A stretch of DNA of 64,000 nucleotides from Pyrocephalus nanus (taxonomy: Eukaryota > Chordata > Aves > Passeriformes > Tyrannidae), in assembly GCA_038380795.1 (NCBI GenBank), contig CM076274.1:17268027-17332026 (forward strand), written 5' to 3'. The notes under the pieces were generated by a model. It was not told where the DNA came from. It was given only the letters and a program-made list of their open reading frames with translations, and did not search any database. Numbering within the stretch: position 1 is the first letter of the stretch; every line of letters starts with the position of its first letter. Shown in pieces: positions 22,601-34,600 of the stretch. The position numbers and the translations under genes are program-made.

Positions 22601-25600
22601 TGGGGCAGCACTGCGCGGGTGAGGCACCGGTATCCCCATGGCTGCGGGTGGTGGGAGCTGCAGGGTGGGCTTTGCTCCGTCTGGAAGGAGCAGGGCTGGC
22701 CAGGCAAAAGAGCTGCCCTTCTCTTGCAAGTGGGAATAATCGAGGAAGGAATAACCCTTCCTGGGCCCTGGATGTGGGGAGAGGCCCCCCCTGGGCAGGT
22801 CTGTGTTGCCCAGGGCATCCCCAGATCCGGGCAGGGTGGTGCTGAGCCCTTGACTTTCAGAGCCACATGACCCACTCTGAGGATGGTACTGGTTCCTTCA
22901 GGGATGGCTCCTGGTGAGGAGCCCTGGAGAGTCAACCTGTGGGGCTTTGTGGCCCCAAGGTCACATCGGATTGTGCAGGGCCAACCAGGAGATCTGTGAC
23001 AGCCTTGTACAGCCCAAGTGGGGTGTGTCTGGCTCCCACTAGGTCTAAGTGTGTGTAAGCACAGACAGGGACAGCTTGGGACTAGCGAAAGATGCAGGGA
23101 AACAGGATATCTGATGGGGTAACAGTAGGCACAACCAGCAGGAGATCAAGGTACGGGACAAAAAATACAGCAACTGATTCTCTTAAAGACATAAAATTTG
23201 AATGCTCTGACTCTGTGAATGCTCTGACTCTGGCTTGGAGTGGTGAAGCTGTGCCATGGTCACACTGGCAAACCTTTCCTGTGCTCCATCAGGCTGGAGC
23301 TGTGCTTCAGTCTAAAGGAAATGAGGCACACACAAGGAGTGGGCACCCACAGACCGCAGGACACACCAGTGATGTAACTACTGTGCCCAAGCAGCAGCAA
23401 GGCTGCCCCCTTGCACGGAGGGAGGTGCCCACAGACAGCCCATGCTTCCAGCACAAGGCAGGAGCGTCTCTGCCGGGTGATGGGGAGAGCAACTGCGGGC
23501 ATTGGGAGGTTGTCAGGAATTCTGCTGCGGTTGATGGCTATTAAATAGAGCCTCCAGGCTCTCCTTTGCAGGAAGGGAGCCTGGGCTCTGCTGAAGGGAC
23601 CTGCTTCAGGTCTCCATCACCCCTCTACCCCACCAGCACAGCCCTGGAAGACATTTAGTTGGCCACGATGTAAAACTGGCCATTTATTGAAGACCCTCGT
23701 GCCATCCTGCTAGGATTGGAGGATACAGGAACTGGGCACTGTATCAGGGATCATTAATAGAATGAAAATGGGTTTGCCCTGGAGGAGAATAATTTGTTGG
23801 GCATGTGCCCTGAAAGTGCTGAGAGCTATTGGTCCCTTGGTATGCCAGGTTATTATTATCCCAGCTGCACATTTCTCAGCATGAAACGCTGCTGGTGGCA
23901 GGAAGGAACAGTCACAGAGTGAGATGTTTGTTAACCTGCCCCTTCCCACTCACCTGTGACTGTGCAAAGCCTCCAGTGCTCACTGGAACCTCCAGCCCTG
24001 TTCTCTCAGGAGCTGTGCAGCCTCTACAGAGGCCCAGACACAGCAAATTGCAAATCCCTGCAGGATGAGGTCTGTCGTAGTGCTGAGGAACTGATTGACA
24101 GACTGAGCCAAGTTCAGCTGGTTCCTCTCTTTGCTGCTCTCCTCCCCACTGCCTGCCCTCCCAGATACCTTTCCCTGCCCCTGCTCCCTGCCCCCTGTTC
24201 TCAGCTGGGTGGCTGCAGATCCTGGTGCCTCCCTCTGCTGTGTGTCTTGGGTAGCTTTCTGCAGGTGCTTGTTGTTGAAAAACATACCCTTCCCCGTGCA
24301 AAACTGTCCTCCACTTCCCCTCTCAGTATGATAAAGATTGCCAATCTGCATCCAGGCTCAGAGCTCACTCGTGGCTTTGGTTCCCATGGCAGGACCCAAC
24401 CTCTCTTGGGTGAAAGTCAGCACTTTGTTGTTTCTGCAAGGAGCTGGCTGCCTTCAGCCTGCCCCCATCTTCTGCTCCTAGAAAGGCTGTAGGTGCAACA
24501 AACCCCCAGCTCCTGGTGCCTCACACTTGCCTTCCTCTTCCCGCAGGACTTGATGCGAGAGGAAGGAGGCGACAACAGGGGCTGAAATGCCGGCGACACC
24601 GGATAAATCCTAGCTCTGTGCCGCCCTCGGGCCTTGTAAATAGCATCATCTCCGGGGATTTCTTGACACTTTGCCGAAATTAGCTCCTGTAAAAAGAGCA
24701 TCTGCCAAAGCTGAATTTAAATAAGACGGGGAGAGTTCTGGTAGGAAGAGGGTAGAGGATGAGAGAGAGCTCGTGGTTTCCTCAAATCACTTCCCTCCAT
24801 GAAGGCACCTGCCTGGAAATCAGCTCCCAGCTCCTTTAGCTCTGCTCACTGCCCATATCACTGCAGTGAGATGCCCATAGGTGCCTGACTATGCTGGGCA
24901 CTGTGCCTGCCCTGCCAGACCCAGGCCTGGGCACCTCAGTGTGGGTGCCCACACCTCTTGGTCTCTGGAAGACACTCCCAGTAGCCAAAATGCCACTACT
25001 CACTAAATCAAGCTGGAGAAGCACAGGATGCAGATGCCCCTGGCCAGCCAGCCCCGGCCTCCTCTTGAGCTTGATAAGGTGTTCCCAACCCTGTGCAGTG
25101 TTAGGGAATGTTGCAAGCAGGTGGCAGCAACCAGGGATTATTTTTTTCCTTTAAATTGAGGCTAGCAGGCAGCACACGCAGTTCATTACAAAGGAACAGG
25201 AATTAAACATTTCTTGTGGCAGCTATAATGGGACATGTGGGTTTTGGGGAGGGGACGTGCAAGAGGTAGGGAAGGGCTTTGTCAGAGCTGCAGCAGCTGA
25301 GGCTCAAGGCCCCTCTGTTTGCAGGTAGTGATGAGGCACTAACAGATAGGAGAGCAGGGGAAAGCAGCAGAATGTTTTAGATCATGGAGCTGTCCCTGAG
25401 TTTCCAAGCTGGCAAGTGGAGTGGGGTGGAGGCAGTGATGCTGGCACCCCAGGGCTGGTAGGGAGGGTGTTTCCCACGTGAGGGTGCCCATGGCACTCCC
25501 CTCAGTGGGGCTGCTGGAGACCGAGCATGTAGGGGACCAGATATTTTCCTTGTGGAGGATGCACACAAAAAAAATTGGGAGGGGAAAATAATCCAATGCT

Positions 25601-28600
25601 TCTCTTTATTGTTCAATAAGCTCCTTATTAAAGCATTTTTCCCTAACTGCTCTTGTCCTTTGCTTTTGCACTTCCCCCCTGAGTGAATGGCCATGTCCTT
25701 GCCTCACCCCACCACAGGACAGAGTGAAAGGAGATGTGTCTGGAGCAGGGCAGGTGGGAGCAGTTGGGGTTACACTCTCTGCATGTGCCTTTGCCTGGTG
25801 CTTTCCTCCCACCCAGAACAGCCTCATCCAGACAGGGATCTCCTGACTGACCTTGGCCCAAAGATGGCTTTGGAGAAGGCTCATGGTAGTTGAGGGGGCC
25901 TCACTGGGTGGCTGTTGTATGATCCCTGCAACCTAACCAGGCCATCCCAGGGTGGGAACCATGAAGGGAAGGAGGTTTGCAGCTGGGATGGAGCAGCAAT
26001 TAGTTATGGCTATGCTACTGGTATCTCTCATTGATGAAGTGACTCAGACCTCAGAGTTGCTGCAGGGTGGGAGATGGTGGGTAGCCAAGATGGAATTCCT
26101 GTCCTTTTGCTCTCACATGGGGAGACACTGACCACCTGCCTATTTCTAAAAGCCTTTTTGCTCTGCTTTGGTGCAGCAATCCCCTATCTGAGTTTCAATC
26201 CAGCCCCAGTCCTTCCTGTCATTCCCACCTCTGCCCTCCCTGCTGCAGGATGCCCTCTCCACATGGGTAACATGCCCTACCCCCCGGACCACAGAGGCTG
26301 TCAAGGAGGTGCAGCATCTCCCAGAGCACAGGGCCTGCCAGTCCAGCATCCTCCTGCAAGGCCAGCACCATGTGCTCTGGGAGATGGCACAAGGAGCAGT
26401 AGAAGATGTGGAGATGATCCTGATTCCTTAAAACCTGAAGTGTAAAGCTCTCTGATGATAGTCCCAACACTGTGTGCTTTCCTGCCATGCACACACACAC
26501 AGGTTTTCATTGATTTACCTCTGAACAAGCTTGCAGGCATCCCATCCTTCCTTGTCCCAGTGAGCTCCTGGGGTCTGCAGTGTCCTGTGGCACTGAGGTC
26601 CGCCGGGTAGAAACAATTTCTTGTGTGCACTTGACTGCCTGGGAGCAAACACTGCAGGAGCACCTCTGTCTGCAGAGGTGAAGTGCAGAAGAAATTTTGT
26701 ATTGCAGTTTAAGGAGGTAAAGAAATAAGGAGTGGGCAGGGGCATTTGTCTGGCCATCCATCGTGTGCTTCCTCCTCCCACAGCCCTGCTCATGCCTAGG
26801 ACCATATTGCACCAGCTGCAAGAGGCCAGCAGGAGCCTTGCAGACCTTGCAGCCTGAACTGGGGTGTTGCACTTACCATGTCTTGTGGCTCAACTTGTGG
26901 CCCCTTCTTGCTTCTGTCTTTCACCCACACCCTGCAGGAGCCCTGCTGTGCACGTTTCATTGCTCTTCTACATATTTATGTACCATTGCTTTGAATAGTT
27001 TTTCACCCACCCTCGTGTTTATTACAACTGTTAAGCATTAGAAGGCTGGGTTCAGGTTCTAAATGGTCAGGTGTTGCTTTTTGTAACGGATTTTTTCTCT
27101 CCCCTTAAATTTTTCTGTATGATTCTTTTCTGAACTTCTTCCAGTCCTGCACTTCTGTGCAAGAGGTGAAGGACTGCCTGAGCTGCACTGGCAGCAGCAT
27201 CCTTGCCCTGCTGCACCAGCAGGCATTTCTGCTCTGCTTTGACCATCCCCTGATGGCAGCAGGTGGAAGGTCCAGCAAAGGCCCTATGTGTTTCTACATC
27301 CCCGATACACCCATGGCTCAAGGGGCAATGCCAGCCACTTCCAGCAAAGCAGGGTGAGAAACTCACATGGAGATGCAACAAGAGATGCTGCTGCCAGCCT
27401 AGCGACCAGTTTTCCAGGACTGGAAAAATGATTTCATACTCCAGTGCGCACCACAGCAGAGGCAAACTGAACCCCCTCTTGGGTGTCAGCCACAAAGCTG
27501 TCGGGGCTGCCAGGCTGGAGGAAGAACGGCGAGGGCTGCCCGGCGCGGTGGGGACGGGCTGAGGGGCAGGCGCAAGGTGATGCCCGAGGCAGCGCAGCGG
27601 AGCATCTCTGTCCCTCCTGGGCGGCGCGGGGGCGGTGCGGGGACTGCCCGGTGCGCGGGGCGAGCGCGGGGAGCGGCGCCCCCGCCGCCGGGGCGGGGCG
27701 CGGAGGTTCCGCCGGCGCGGATTGGCGGCTGCGGGGGCGGAGTGGGGGGGCGAGGGATGCTCCGCGCCGCCGCAGGTGCCGCGCTCCCGCACCGAGCCGA
27801 GCCGGGCCGGGCCGAGCCGCTCCATGCAGCGCAGCGGGTCGGAGCTGCTGCCCCGCGCCCCGCGCCGGGAGCGGCCCCGCGACTGAGCGGCATTGCGGGC
27901 GATGCCTCGGCGCGCCCCCGCGGAGATCGCCGCGCTGTAACACCATCCCCCTCCCTTCCTCCTCCTCCTTCTCCTCCTCCTCCTCCTTCTCCTCCCGCGG
28001 GGCCGGGGGCGCCGAGCGGGCGAAGAGGCGGCAGGCGCGCCTTGCGCGGGGCGGGGGCCGCTGCCGCCCCCTGAGCATCCCTCCCTCCCTCCCTCCCTCC
28101 CTCCCTCCCTCCCTCCCTCCGCCCCTCCGCGCCGCCTCCCTCCCTCCCTCCCTCCCTCCCAGCCGGCTCTATGGTGTGAGGGCAGCGATGCACAAGCACC
28201 ACCACTGCTGCAAGTGCCCCGAGTGCTACGAGGTAACGCGGATGGCGGCCCTGCGGCGCATGGAGCCCCCCTCGTACGGCGAGTGGCAGCACGAGCAATA
28301 CGGCTACGGCGGCTACGGCTCGCAGACCCTGCCCGCGCCCGGGGGGGCCGCGCCCGCCGCCCGCGGCAAGGCCAAGCTGGGGCCCCCCGCCCGCGACCCC
28401 GCCGCGCTGAAGCCGCCGCCGCCGCCGCCGGGGAAGAGCGCGACCAAGGTGAACGGGAGCGGCCCGGGCTGGTGGCCCGAGTGCACGTGTTCGAGCCGCG
28501 ACTGGTACGAGCAGGTACGGGCCAGCCCCGGGCAGCCGCTCCCCGGTGCGGGACGGGACGGGGCGGGCGGCTGTCGGGGTAACCCGGGGTCCGCGGCGGG

Positions 28601-31600
28601 TTCGCGGCAGGGCGCAGCATCATCGCCGGGGTGTCGCGGGAGGATGCTGGCACTGCCGGGGCTGGATGCTGGCACTGCCGGGGCTGGATGCCGGCGTTGT
28701 TGCGGTTGGCCATCGTTGCTCGGGCTGGCGTCGGAGTCGGTCGGGTTGGTGTTGCCCGGTGCTCGGGCTGGCTGCCGCGGTCCTGCCCAGCGCGGGAGCT
28801 CAGCACTGGAACAGCCTCCCCAGGGCCGAGCTGGGCCAGATGGATCTTGCTTGGCAAAAGGTGGGCGTCGGGCATGATGTATGTGTTTTGGACACCCCAC
28901 CTGAGGTCCGTGCCGCTCGCGGTGCCGTTGCCTGGAGCCCTGGCAGCATGAAGGGCATCCCGTCATACTGTGTTTAGCAGGCATGGTGCGTGCTGCCCGC
29001 TGGGCAGCCTCGTGGGTTCGCAGCGTTGCTTGCCAGCGCTCCCAAACTGTCACCCACTCTCCACTGAGTTGTGGTTTCCTCGCTCTGCTGCTACGTCCCT
29101 GCTCCCCGAGATTATTACGTAACCCTGCTCTGGTCGCTGGCGTGCTGTGTGCATTCTGCCCCATTTCACTGCCTCCATTTCTTCCCACACACATTCATTT
29201 TATCAGTGTTCTCCAGGACCCATTCTCAGGCTATGTCTCTCTTTCTCCCCTAAATGGAGAGACCAGTCTTGTTTTGAACCCACAAGCCAGCTTAGAAAAT
29301 GGTTGGATCTGTTTGCAAAGCATTAAAATGGAGGCTAGACCCTGCCTGAAAAACAATTTACACTGCTTGAGAGAAAGGCATTTCAGTTTGCTTCTTCTTG
29401 CCTCTTTCATTCATTACCTTCAAACCTCACATGATTTCTTATTGATTCTTCTAATTATTATTTCAAGATGCTGTAGCAGGCAGACACACGGGAATCAATG
29501 GGAATTCTCTCCTCCTCTCTCCTCGGCAAACACAACCCTCTTCTTCCCTTCCTCTGCTTTTTCTTCATTACTGTCTCCGTCTGTAGCTCTGGTTGAAATA
29601 ATTAGATTCAAAGCTGATAGCTCAGATGATATTTACAGAAGGCACCCAAAATCCCAGCCACCTTCCTATCAGCCTGATCCTACTTTCTGTCTCTTTCTCT
29701 GCCACTCTTTGCATCAAAATCAGCCTCAGCTCTCTCTCGCCTGCTGATTCCTGGCAAGCATTCTTCCATCTTTCCTTCACTATCTCTTTCCTTCCCTCCA
29801 TCCAGAGCAGCAAGCTCGGGGAGCTGGGCAGGAGCAGAGAATTGAAGCAGGTTTGCTCTCTCCTTTCTACTCCTGCTTGCATGAAAGGTCCGGCCCAGGA
29901 TTCCTGGTAAGGCAATTGCAAGCAGTGTGAGAAGGAAGTGATGCCAGCTGCATTGCTGCCGTGGCAGCCTGGGCAGGGGAGCCTTTCATGTTTTTTGCAG
30001 TGGTGGAAGAGGAATCATTGTCCCTTTGTGGTGCTGCCATGGAGCTTGGGCTGCTCGGGAAGTCCGCGTTGGGATTCTCTGCTCTGCCTTAACCTCTCTG
30101 AACATGAAAAAAAAAAAATTTAAAAAAAAATCAAAAGCTCCTCACGGCATCACAAGCAACAGAGGATGCCAGTGTTTGAGGCTATGTGAGCATAGCAGGG
30201 TCTGCATGTAGAATATGACGTTTGTGGTATGTGCACTGCCTGTATCAGAGCAGGCAGCGTCGCTCCCTGGTGTGGAGCAGTGAGTAAAACCTTGCAGCAA
30301 ATACCTCGGCAACGCTCTGCTTCTGATCCAAGGGTGCAAAAGTGCCTGAGCCATGAGGAATCCATGTTCTTCCCAGTCCAGTGGTGGGCAGAGGGACGAA
30401 AGGTGGTAACACAGAAACGTCTAGGCACGGCTCGTGCCCAGGCAGGCGGGTTTGGCTCCGGGAGGCCGGGAGATGTTGAGCTCTGGGTGGATTTGGCTGG
30501 ATGTTGCGGATGCAAAGCGGTCTCTCCACAGGCAGTCTCTGTGTCCAGGAGAGCCTCGGCTAGAGGCAGGGCTGCCATTTTTCAGGGCTGCCCCTTTAAA
30601 TGAGCTCCCTGTCCCTGGAAGCAGTTCCAGCCACCGAGGTGGGAAGGGGTGCGCGGGCCAGGAGGCTTTCCCGGGAGAACAGGGGTCTGTTCACCTCTTG
30701 AGGAGCTTCCCCACCTTTTTTCCTCCCCTTGCTTCTTCACACAGAGTTGAGGCGCATGCTGGTGCTCCACCATCAGAAGCGTGCTCCCAGGTGCATATGG
30801 TGGTGCATGTTCTCTGACATCATGACACACTCACAGACCCTCTGTCAGCTCCACGGCACGTGAGACGTGCCCACAGGTGCTGCCCAACACACGGCGTGGT
30901 CCCAACGTCAACCTGCACCTCCTCCCACTTCCAGTGCCCCTTCTGTTCTTTCCTCCTGCCTCTCCCCCTCTCTAGGACACAAATTAGCTTGCTCAGGCAG
31001 TGCCAGTAATTGAGAACCCTTAATCCTCACTGGAGGAAGGGGGAAAATCTCTGAGCTCTATGTTTCTCATCTTTTTTTTGCTTTGATTTTCTTCTCCCCT
31101 TTGAGATCTCTCCCATTTCTTCTCCCTTATCTATCCATGTTCCCTGTCCATTAGTTCCCGGTCCTTGCACTTGATGTCATTGCTGTCCTCTATTGTTTCC
31201 ATCACCATCCCTCTCGCTAGCCCTGTACCCTCCTTGTTCCCCCCTTGCTTTCTGGTGGGGGACTCAATTCCTCCCCTGCCAGACTGGGGTGACAGGAGGA
31301 CTCCTGGCTTTTGGGGGAGGAACGGCAGCGTGATCCAGGGAAGCATCCCTGATGCACAGCACTAGAGGAGCAGACTGCTCAAACCACTCCTCTCACACAG
31401 CGAACGCCCACAGCCTCTCAGGAGAGGGGTGCTCAGCTGCCTGGCCATGCCCAAGCCCCTTCTCCTGCTCTGCTCCGTGTGCTGAGGGTGTGGAAGTAGC
31501 CCACGCTTTTCCCTTCCACAGGGAATGTCCAGTTCTGTGTTTTAGTTCACTCCAAGGTCCCTTGTGCTGGGCACAGTGACCAGAGTGAGGCCCCCCCCAT

Positions 31601-34600
31601 GAGAATCCCAAGGGTCTCACCAGTGTATTCGTGTGCATTTGGGGTGTCTGGGGAAGGGGCCAAGGGCAGTTGCAGTTCCCTGGCATGTGGCTGGGAAGTG
31701 CCCTCTGCCCCCAGGGCTGTCCCAGGTTTGCTGGCCCTGCTTGGCCAGAAATGTGAAGTCCTGCTGCCCCCTCTCTCTGTGGACCTTTTCTTCCTCTTGG
31801 GGGGTCAGGAGGATGCAGAGGGGAGTTAGGGCAGCATTATATTGAGTCCCTGACCACCTCCAAGTTCCTGGACCGTGCCAGGCTTGTGTGTCCCCCACCC
31901 CTGGCAGAGGTGCTCCATGGCCAGGCAGGTGGAGGAGTGGGACAGGTCCTCCCTGCCTGTCTTTGGCAGCGAGAGTTTCACTGATGTTCACTGGTGGGTT
32001 TGGATTCACAAACATTGCTTTTACGTTCCTCCCGTGTCCTGGGAAATTACCTGCAGTAGGTGGGCACAGGGCAGCACATCTTGGTGGGAGCACCAACCCT
32101 CGCTGAGCCTTTGGGTGCTGCTGGATTTGGAGCTCCTGTCTCTTGGGCCATGGGTGGCAGAGGGGGAAGAGCCCTGGAGAAGCCACAGGGGTTCAGACTG
32201 GGTTTCTGAGTGACGAGCAGGTATGGCTGGAGGGACGGAGGGAGAGCACCAAGAGGGCAGGCGGGAAGCCAAATGCAGGTTGTTTTGTGGGAAATGGCTG
32301 AAGCCCCAGATGTTCCCTGGGGAGGTGCGAGGGAGGGTGAGAGGAACAGGGTGCCGGGGACACGGAGGCAGTGGAGGTGGTGAGGTTGGCAGGGTGATGT
32401 TGCTATGGCTACTCCCATGCTATTCATAGAAGAAATTAGCTAAATCTTTGCACTGAAACGTGGAGGAGGAGAGAGGAGGAAGGCGTTCTCCGTGTTTGGA
32501 GGGAAGGAGAGAAGCCAAAACAGGAAGGGGGTGAAGTTTTTCTTCTTTCCTCTGTGCCTGCACTGTGGAGGGGCATTTCAGGGGAGCACCGCTGCCTCAG
32601 CTGCCCTGCACTGGCAGGACATGGGAGGATGCAGGAAGAGAAGAGCTGTCCCGCGGGAAAGCCGCCCCGCAGAGCTTCCACACAGAGCCCCGCATGGCAG
32701 GATGAGTTCTGTATCGTGCCAGGAGCACAGGAGACATCCTTTTAATTAAAGACAGCCAATCTGTGAAAGGTATTTTTGGCAACCTAAATGTAGATGCAAC
32801 TGTAGTGAAACTTGCCCTTCGCGTCTGGCTCTGTTGCTGAACACGGTGCTCGTCTGATCCCGACCCCATCCATCTCCTCAGCCTCTGCTCTCTGGTCACT
32901 GCTGGTCCCCCTGTCCTCCTTCCACCTCCAGCATTTCTTCTAGCACATCCCCCCGCCAGCCGGAGTCCCAGAGAGTCTTCCCTCTCCAACACTCCTCATC
33001 ACACTCCACTCCCTCGTGAGAGTTTGATTCCCCTTCCACAGACCTGTTTGTCACCTCCTCACTGACGATGTGTAAATCTGCGTGTCTGTTCCTAATATAT
33101 CCCCCTCCATCTGATTTCACCTCTCAGCTTGTTTCTTGGGCATCTCCATCTGCTGATCCTGCCGTCATCACCCAGTTGAGTTGCTATAACCAGGTACTGA
33201 GCTGCTCTCCTTCCCCCAAACCCAGCCTCGCACCCGCCCTCGGCCCCTTGCCCCATGCACCTGGGATGCAGCCGATGTTTGTGATGATCTTGATGTTCCT
33301 TTCCTGCCCCCCAGCTGGAATCAAGGCCTGGATAATGCTCTATAAAGTCATCCCCCTTCCCTGTGCCTCTCCTGGGGAAACTTACACTTTAACACATGGA
33401 TGATGAGTGAGCCAGTTCCCCTCACCCATCCTGGATCATCCCATGTCCTGCTGCCGCCCTGGGCTGGGCTGAGGAAGGTCAGATGTTCTCAGTGCTCCTT
33501 CACAAAACATACTGAGTTCATTTAGGAGTGGACAGCTGAGGACATTTGTCTCCTTAGTTTATTTATTCACCTGTAAGACTTTTCCCTCTCTCTTTGAGCA
33601 TGTGAATCCCTTGGACAGGGGCTGTGCACTTGTTCTTGTTGACTCATCCCATTAATACAGCGAGGGATAACACTGGAATTAGAGAAGTGAGTTGAAGGAC
33701 TGAGCTTAGCTCCTCTCCAGCTGGATTACCAACTGCTGCCTGCCAGCCAGCCCACATGCACAGACCACAGCCCTAGAGCAGCACCCTGCTGCTGGTTTTG
33801 GGGTGTTGAGCTGCTGGAGGGACCCCCAGAACATCACAGGGAGAGGTAGGTGTTGGAGCTGGTGTTCGAACTGTCTGTAGTAGAGGTGTAGCTGCTGCTG
33901 CTGTAAAGGCAGCATCTGAAGGCACATAAGTGGGAGATACCCCATAAATGCAACACGTGGAAGAGGAAAATACTTGCCAAAAATGGGAGGATGTGGCCCT
34001 GCCACACTCCTGGAGAAGGAGGAGGAGGAGGAGGCGGGGAGTGGATTGGTGAGACATCCAGGACTGAGCACGGACAGGTTCAGCAGGGATGTGTGCATTG
34101 TGGAGGAAGTTCTCCTCATGAAGAGCCTGGGGGTGGCTGGAAGGCCTTCGGCTTCCACCGTAGCAGCATCTGCTCTCATCCCTGCTGGAGGGATGTCCCG
34201 TGCCCCCATGGCTGCACTTTCTACCTTGGTCTTCCACCATGATTTTGGGCTTTACATGTGTGGGACCTGCCTGAGCCCGGTCCTGGCCAGTGCCAGGGTT
34301 TCAGCTGGGATCTGCTGGCCATCCTCAGGGTGTACTCAAGGGTGGAGGGTCCCATGGGGGGTTTCATGAGAGGGAAACCCAGGGGATGGCCATACCAGAG
34401 GTCCAGTCCAAGCACCCTGGGTGTGGAGGAAGGTGAGAGGTGGAAGCGAAGCAAAAGCTGTCCCTGTCCCTGGAGGGTTGCCGTGCTCGGGTAAGCCCCT
34501 CAGCACATCGTGTGCTATTATGGGAGGAGAGAAGCTTCCGCTCCTTCCATAGCTGTGAATGCTCATTTAGAGAGAGGAAGTCATTAAGACTAATCAGGCC

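Larger units (their letters stand above)
27500..28800 (+). promoter_or_regulatory. DLG3: CpG-island promoter of the SAP102-type DLG3 transcript
   Basis: CpG-dense, GC-rich region covering the 5' UTR and first coding exon and continuing into intron 1. It has an inverted CCAAT box (ATTGG, 27,721-27,725) followed by GGGGGCGGAG, GC-rich boxes around 27,690-27,700, and no TATA box. The transcript probably starts shortly after the CCAAT box, around 27,760-27,830, giving a 5' UTR of roughly 350-430 bases. The start is inferred. Confidence 0.75.

Noticed and set aside
22398..22622. 75-codon frame in the 22.4 kb island
   Set aside because: It begins at GTG rather than ATG and has low-complexity GC-driven composition.
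27067..28875. 602-codon minus-strand frame over the main CpG island
   Set aside because: Arg/Pro/Gly-rich composition typical of antisense GC-rich DNA; it overlaps the well-supported DLG3 exon 1 and has no domain.
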